Of a stretch of DNA of 55,185 nucleotides, positions 52,875 through 55,185 are shown in pieces. Below the pieces are notes generated by a model. That model saw only the letters and a program-made list of their open reading frames with translations, was not told the DNA's origin and made no database searches. The translations under genes were made by a program, and so were the position numbers. The DNA is taken from assembly GCA_031260455.1 (NCBI GenBank), contig JAIRJW010000002.1, positions 1-55,185 of the forward strand. Reading direction: 5' to 3'. Position 1 is the first letter of the stretch, and the number at the start of each line of letters is the position of its first letter. Source of the DNA: Fluviicola sp. (GTDB lineage Bacteria; Bacteroidota; Bacteroidia; Flavobacteriales_D; Crocinitomicaceae).

Positions 52875-54607
52875 GCATTACCGACTGGATTGTTTTGGTT
52901 CTCACTTTGTTGGTCGTAATCGGTTACGGTCTGTATAAAAGCAAAAGTGAAAAAACACTGGAGGGGTACTTCAAGAGCAGTAATTCCATGAGCTGGCTGC
53001 TGATTTTGCTTTCTATTATGGGAACACAGGCCAGCGCCATCACTTTTTTATCTGCTCCCGGGCAGGCTTACACCGACGGAATGCGCTTTGTGCAGTATTA
53101 TTTCGGTTTGCCGCTCGCTATGGTTGTTCTGTGTGTCACTTTCATTCCGATCTATCACAAACTCAAAGTTTTTACCGCATACGAATACCTCGAACAACGC
53201 TTCGATCTGAAAACACGCTCACTGGCCTCCATCCTCTTCCTGGTTCAACGCGCACTTTCAACCGGGATCAGTATTTATGCTCCCTCAATTATCCTGTCAT
53301 CATTACTTGGCTGGAATATTTACTACACCAATCTGGTTATGGGTGGATTCCTGATCATTTATACTGTTACCGGAGGAACCAGGGCTGTAACTTACACCCA
53401 GATGCAACAACTGATCGTAGTTTTCATCGGGATGTTCCTGGCGGGATATCTGGTAGTTCACATGCTTCCAAAAAATGTGAGTTTCACCGATGCTCTGCAC
53501 GTGGCGGGAAAAATGGGAAAATTGAATGTCATTGAAACCAAAATCGATGTGATGGATTCGGAATGGTGGAAAGACAAATACAATATCTGGAGCGGGCTGA
53601 TCGGAGGATTTTTCCTGGCCCTCTCCTACTTCGGTACAGATCAGTCGCAGGTGGGGCGCTACCTGACAGCAAAAAACACCAGGGAAAGTCGTATGGGTTT
53701 ATTAATGAACGGATTGGTTAAAGTTCCGATGCAATTCCTGATTTTGCTTGTGGGAAGTTTAGTTTTTGTTTTCTATCTTTTCTTTCAGGCGCCCGTTTTC
53801 TTTAATCAAAAGGAAGTCGACAAAGTCCTCCATTCGGAATACAAGCACGATTTTCAATGCCTGCAGTACAAAAATGATTCTCTGAACATGCTCCGAAAAG
53901 AGCAGACAACCCAGCTGGCAGCTGCATTACACCGGGAAGACCAGAAACAAATCAAAACTTTGCAATCTGGTTTACTGCAATTGGAGTCGGAGACCAAAAC
54001 AGTTCGTGAAAATGCCATTATTTTAATGAAAAAAGCCAACCGGGCAGCAGACACGAATGATACCAATTATATCTTTTTGTACTTCGTAGTTGAAAATCTG
54101 CCTAAAGGATTGATCGGGTTGCTCATTGCGATGATTTTCCTGGCCGCCTGGGGAAGTATTGCAGCAGCTTTGAATTCTCTTGCCTCAACAACCGTAATCG
54201 ATCTGTACAAACGTATGTGGGTAAAAGATCAAAGCGAATTACATTATTACAAAGCATCGCGCTGGTTTACTTTTGGCTGGGGGCTTTTTGCAATTGCAAC
54301 AGCTATGTTTGCCAGTAAGCTCGGAAGTTTAATCGAAGCTGTGAATGTACTCGGATCCTTGTTTTATGGAACAATCCTGGGAATTTTCCTCGTTGCATTT
54401 TATTTGAAACGCATTGGTGGCAAGGCCGTCTTCTGGGGAGCAATCATCACGGAAATTATCGTAATCTGGATTTATGTGATTGATGTGATTTCTTTCCTGT
54501 GGCTGAACGTAATCGGATGTTTCTTGGTGCTGATTATTGCCTGGTTTATTCAGTTGTTTATCCGGGAGAAGAAATTGTCTTTTAGAGACAGTCGGGTATC
54601 AGGATAA
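52871..54607 (+). CDS. Sodium:solute symporter (SSS family)
   Basis: 578 residues with about 13-14 membrane helices. The family signature GGFFLALSYFGTDQSQVGRY (near 240-260) is conserved. A charged cytoplasmic or periplasmic insertion of about 90 residues (near 315-400, coiled-coil-like EQTTQLAAALHREDQKQ) lies between helices. It uses the sodium gradient to import a sugar or related solute. The start at 52871 overlaps the small membrane peptide gene. The co-operonic PIG-L enzyme suggests an amino or acetamido sugar as substrate (inference). Confidence 0.92.
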   Translation: MSITDWIVLVLTLLVVIGYGLYKSKSEKTLEGYFKSSNSMSWLLILLSIMGTQASAITFLSAPGQAYTDGMRFVQYYFGLPLAMVVLCVTFIPIYHKLKVFTAYEYLEQRFDLKTRSLASILFLVQRALSTGISIYAPSIILSSLLGWNIYYTNLVMGGFLIIYTVTGGTRAVTYTQMQQLIVVFIGMFLAGYLVVHMLPKNVSFTDALHVAGKMGKLNVIETKIDVMDSEWWKDKYNIWSGLIGGFFLALSYFGTDQSQVGRYLTAKNTRESRMGLLMNGLVKVPMQFLILLVGSLVFVFYLFFQAPVFFNQKEVDKVLHSEYKHDFQCLQYKNDSLNMLRKEQTTQLAAALHREDQKQIKTLQSGLLQLESETKTVRENAIILMKKANRAADTNDTNYIFLYFVVENLPKGLIGLLIAMIFLAAWGSIAAALNSLASTTVIDLYKRMWVKDQSELHYYKASRWFTFGWGLFAIATAMFASKLGSLIEAVNVLGSLFYGTILGIFLVAFYLKRIGGKAVFWGAIITEIIVIWIYVIDVISFLWLNVIGCFLVLIIAWFIQLFIREKKLSFRDSRVSG

Positions 54608-54689
54608 AGAAATCTTAGCGGATTTATGTTCTTATGTTTTAAGACGTTATTTTGAAAATAATAAAACCTGCTTATTCAACAGGATTAAG

Positions 54690-54719
54690 CTGGTATTTGT
54701 TTTTTCAAACAAATACCAG
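54690..54719. repeat. Perfect 13-bp inverted repeat with 4-base loop
   Basis: CTGGTATTTGTTT pairs with its exact complement around TTTC, 82 bases after the symporter stop. No T-run follows, so it is not a standard terminator and may instead slow exonuclease or mark a boundary. Confidence 0.6.
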
Positions 54720-54912
54720 TGGTATAGAACAGCAGGCAGCACATTGCCTGTTTCACCGGCAGCGGGCAGTTTGGTTTGGGAAACACCTTCGGAATCAACA
54801 CAACCGGCAGATCAAAAAAAGCATGAAATTTGTTTTTCAAATTTATTTACCTAATTTCATACTCCCTTTTAGGAAAAATATTTAGTAGGTAGTGCGTAGC
54901 ATGACTTTTTCT

Positions 54913-55063
54913 CGATAGGAAAACGGCAAAATTTCAAGTGAGAGAAAACGTCAGGTGAACGTGCCCGGAAACGGGCGTGTTCCTTGGTGTATTCAACTCA
55001 CAAGGCATTTGCCGTGCCTCCTATCGTTTGGATACCGCTGAGGTTCACGCCCTCCCTTTTTTT
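54913..55063 (+). ncRNA. Candidate structured non-coding RNA
   Basis: Nested helices on the plus strand. The outer one pairs CGATAGGA (54913-54920) with TCCTATCG (55019-55026). Inside it, CGGCAAA (54924-54930) pairs with TTTGCCG (55008-55014), and GTGAG (54938-54942) pairs with CTCAC (54997-55001). At the tip, GAACGTGCCCG (54957-54967) pairs with CGGGCGTGTTC (54972-54982) around a GAAA tetraloop with two G-U wobbles, which favours the plus strand. GTGAAC (54955-54960) could instead pair with GTTCAC (55043-55048), near a seven-T run at 55057-55063. It may be a 6S-like RNA, an attenuator, or a leader of a mobile element. No known family is clearly matched. Confidence 0.5.
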
Positions 55064-55075
55064 ATGAACTATAAA

Positions 55076-55183
55076 CTACACTGTTTTTGAGAACCGGGAA
55101 ACATTAACAACCCAGAAATTCCAATTTTCACTGGTGAAGACCGCAAGCGGGATGCCTGCCCTTCGAACGCTCATCACCCAGAT
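55076..55183 (-). CDS. Possible 3' end of a small protein entering from the right
   Basis: The minus-strand frame is open from the window edge for 35 residues and ends in TAG. Residues such as RRAGIPLAVFTSENWNF give a protein-like look, but the piece is short and has no recognised domain. It could also be a chance frame in GC-richer DNA. Confidence 0.2.
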   Translation of the reverse strand: MWVMSVRRAGIPLAVFTSENWNFWVVNVSRFSKTV

Positions 55184-55185
55184 GA

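Larger units (their letters stand above)
54608..55185. other. Right-edge non-coding region, GC-richer than the rest
   Basis: 578 bases after the symporter without a convincing gene. It contains a perfect hairpin at 54690-54719, a candidate structured RNA at about 54913-55063, and a short minus-strand frame running off the window edge (55076-55183). The GC content rises toward the end, and the sequence style differs from the chromosome before it, consistent with entry into another genomic unit. Confidence 0.55.

Noticed and set aside
54652..54885. Plus-strand frame of 77 residues downstream of the symporter
   Set aside because: It spans a perfect hairpin, has an abnormal His/Gln/Arg mix and no family pattern; it is best read as non-coding.
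1..55185. CRISPR arrays, tRNA or rRNA genes, intact insertion sequences
   Set aside because: No regularly spaced repeats, cloverleaf-like sequences, rRNA segments or transposase reading frames were seen by eye. A tRNAscan or ISfinder search would settle it.

Overview
The window looks like a chromosomal segment of a Bacteroidota bacterium, most likely Flavobacteriales and perhaps near Fluviicola/Crocinitomicaceae (the rank below phylum is an inference). The pointers are a fused CcoN-CcoO oxidase subunit, a GSCFA protein, a DUF6150 repeat protein, a PorE-like OmpA protein, a domain resembling the type IX secretion (T9SS) C-terminal domain, almost no Shine-Dalgarno sequences, and several boxes matching the Bacteroidota promoter -7 element TAnnTTTG.

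Layout. 1-905: 3' end of a beta-helix protein. 1226-4247: malate dehydrogenase, then an ECF sigma factor overlapping a membrane anti-sigma-like protein. 4250-7169: a minus-strand run of radC, a polysaccharide-deacetylase-like protein and a GSCFA protein. 7542-15339: mixed single genes, namely a NagZ-like lipoprotein, an M61 peptidase with a PDZ domain, a transglutaminase-like gene broken at a run of nine G, membrane and secreted unknowns, shikimate kinase and peptidase T.

15469-28078 is a respiratory block. A Crp/Fnr regulator is divergent from hemN and ccoI across an FNR-type palindrome. After a helicase gene comes ccoS-ccoNO-ccoQ-ccoP, a terminator, then ccoG-ccoH and a TauE/SafE-like membrane protein. 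Together these encode a cbb3-type high-affinity cytochrome oxidase with its copper delivery, assembly and haem supply. CcoP carries an extra N-terminal cytochrome c domain and extra membrane helices.

28138-33287: a 34-residue proline-rich peptide gene, an acetyltransferase-nitrilase fusion, a DUF6150 repeat protein, a tight trio with two methyltransferases, and a secreted unknown. 33699-39303: the PorE-like protein, then a minus-strand operon for an ATP-dependent zinc protease-like protein, RimK, an aspartoacylase-like protein and a SpoU methyltransferase, and ribosomal protein L19. 39540-44117: aldehyde dehydrogenase, secreted thioredoxin, hemerythrin protein, LuxR-type response regulator and a secreted unknown. 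44280-50018: a complete RND efflux operon. 50273-54607: a PIG-L deacetylase, a 37-residue membrane peptide missed by normal length cut-offs, and a sodium:solute symporter.

The last 580 bases change character. They are richer in GC, have no clear gene, and hold a nested multi-helix RNA-like structure (about 54913-55063) ending in a T-run. This is the best candidate for something undescribed and may mark the edge of a mobile element. No tRNA, rRNA, CRISPR array or intact transposase was seen.
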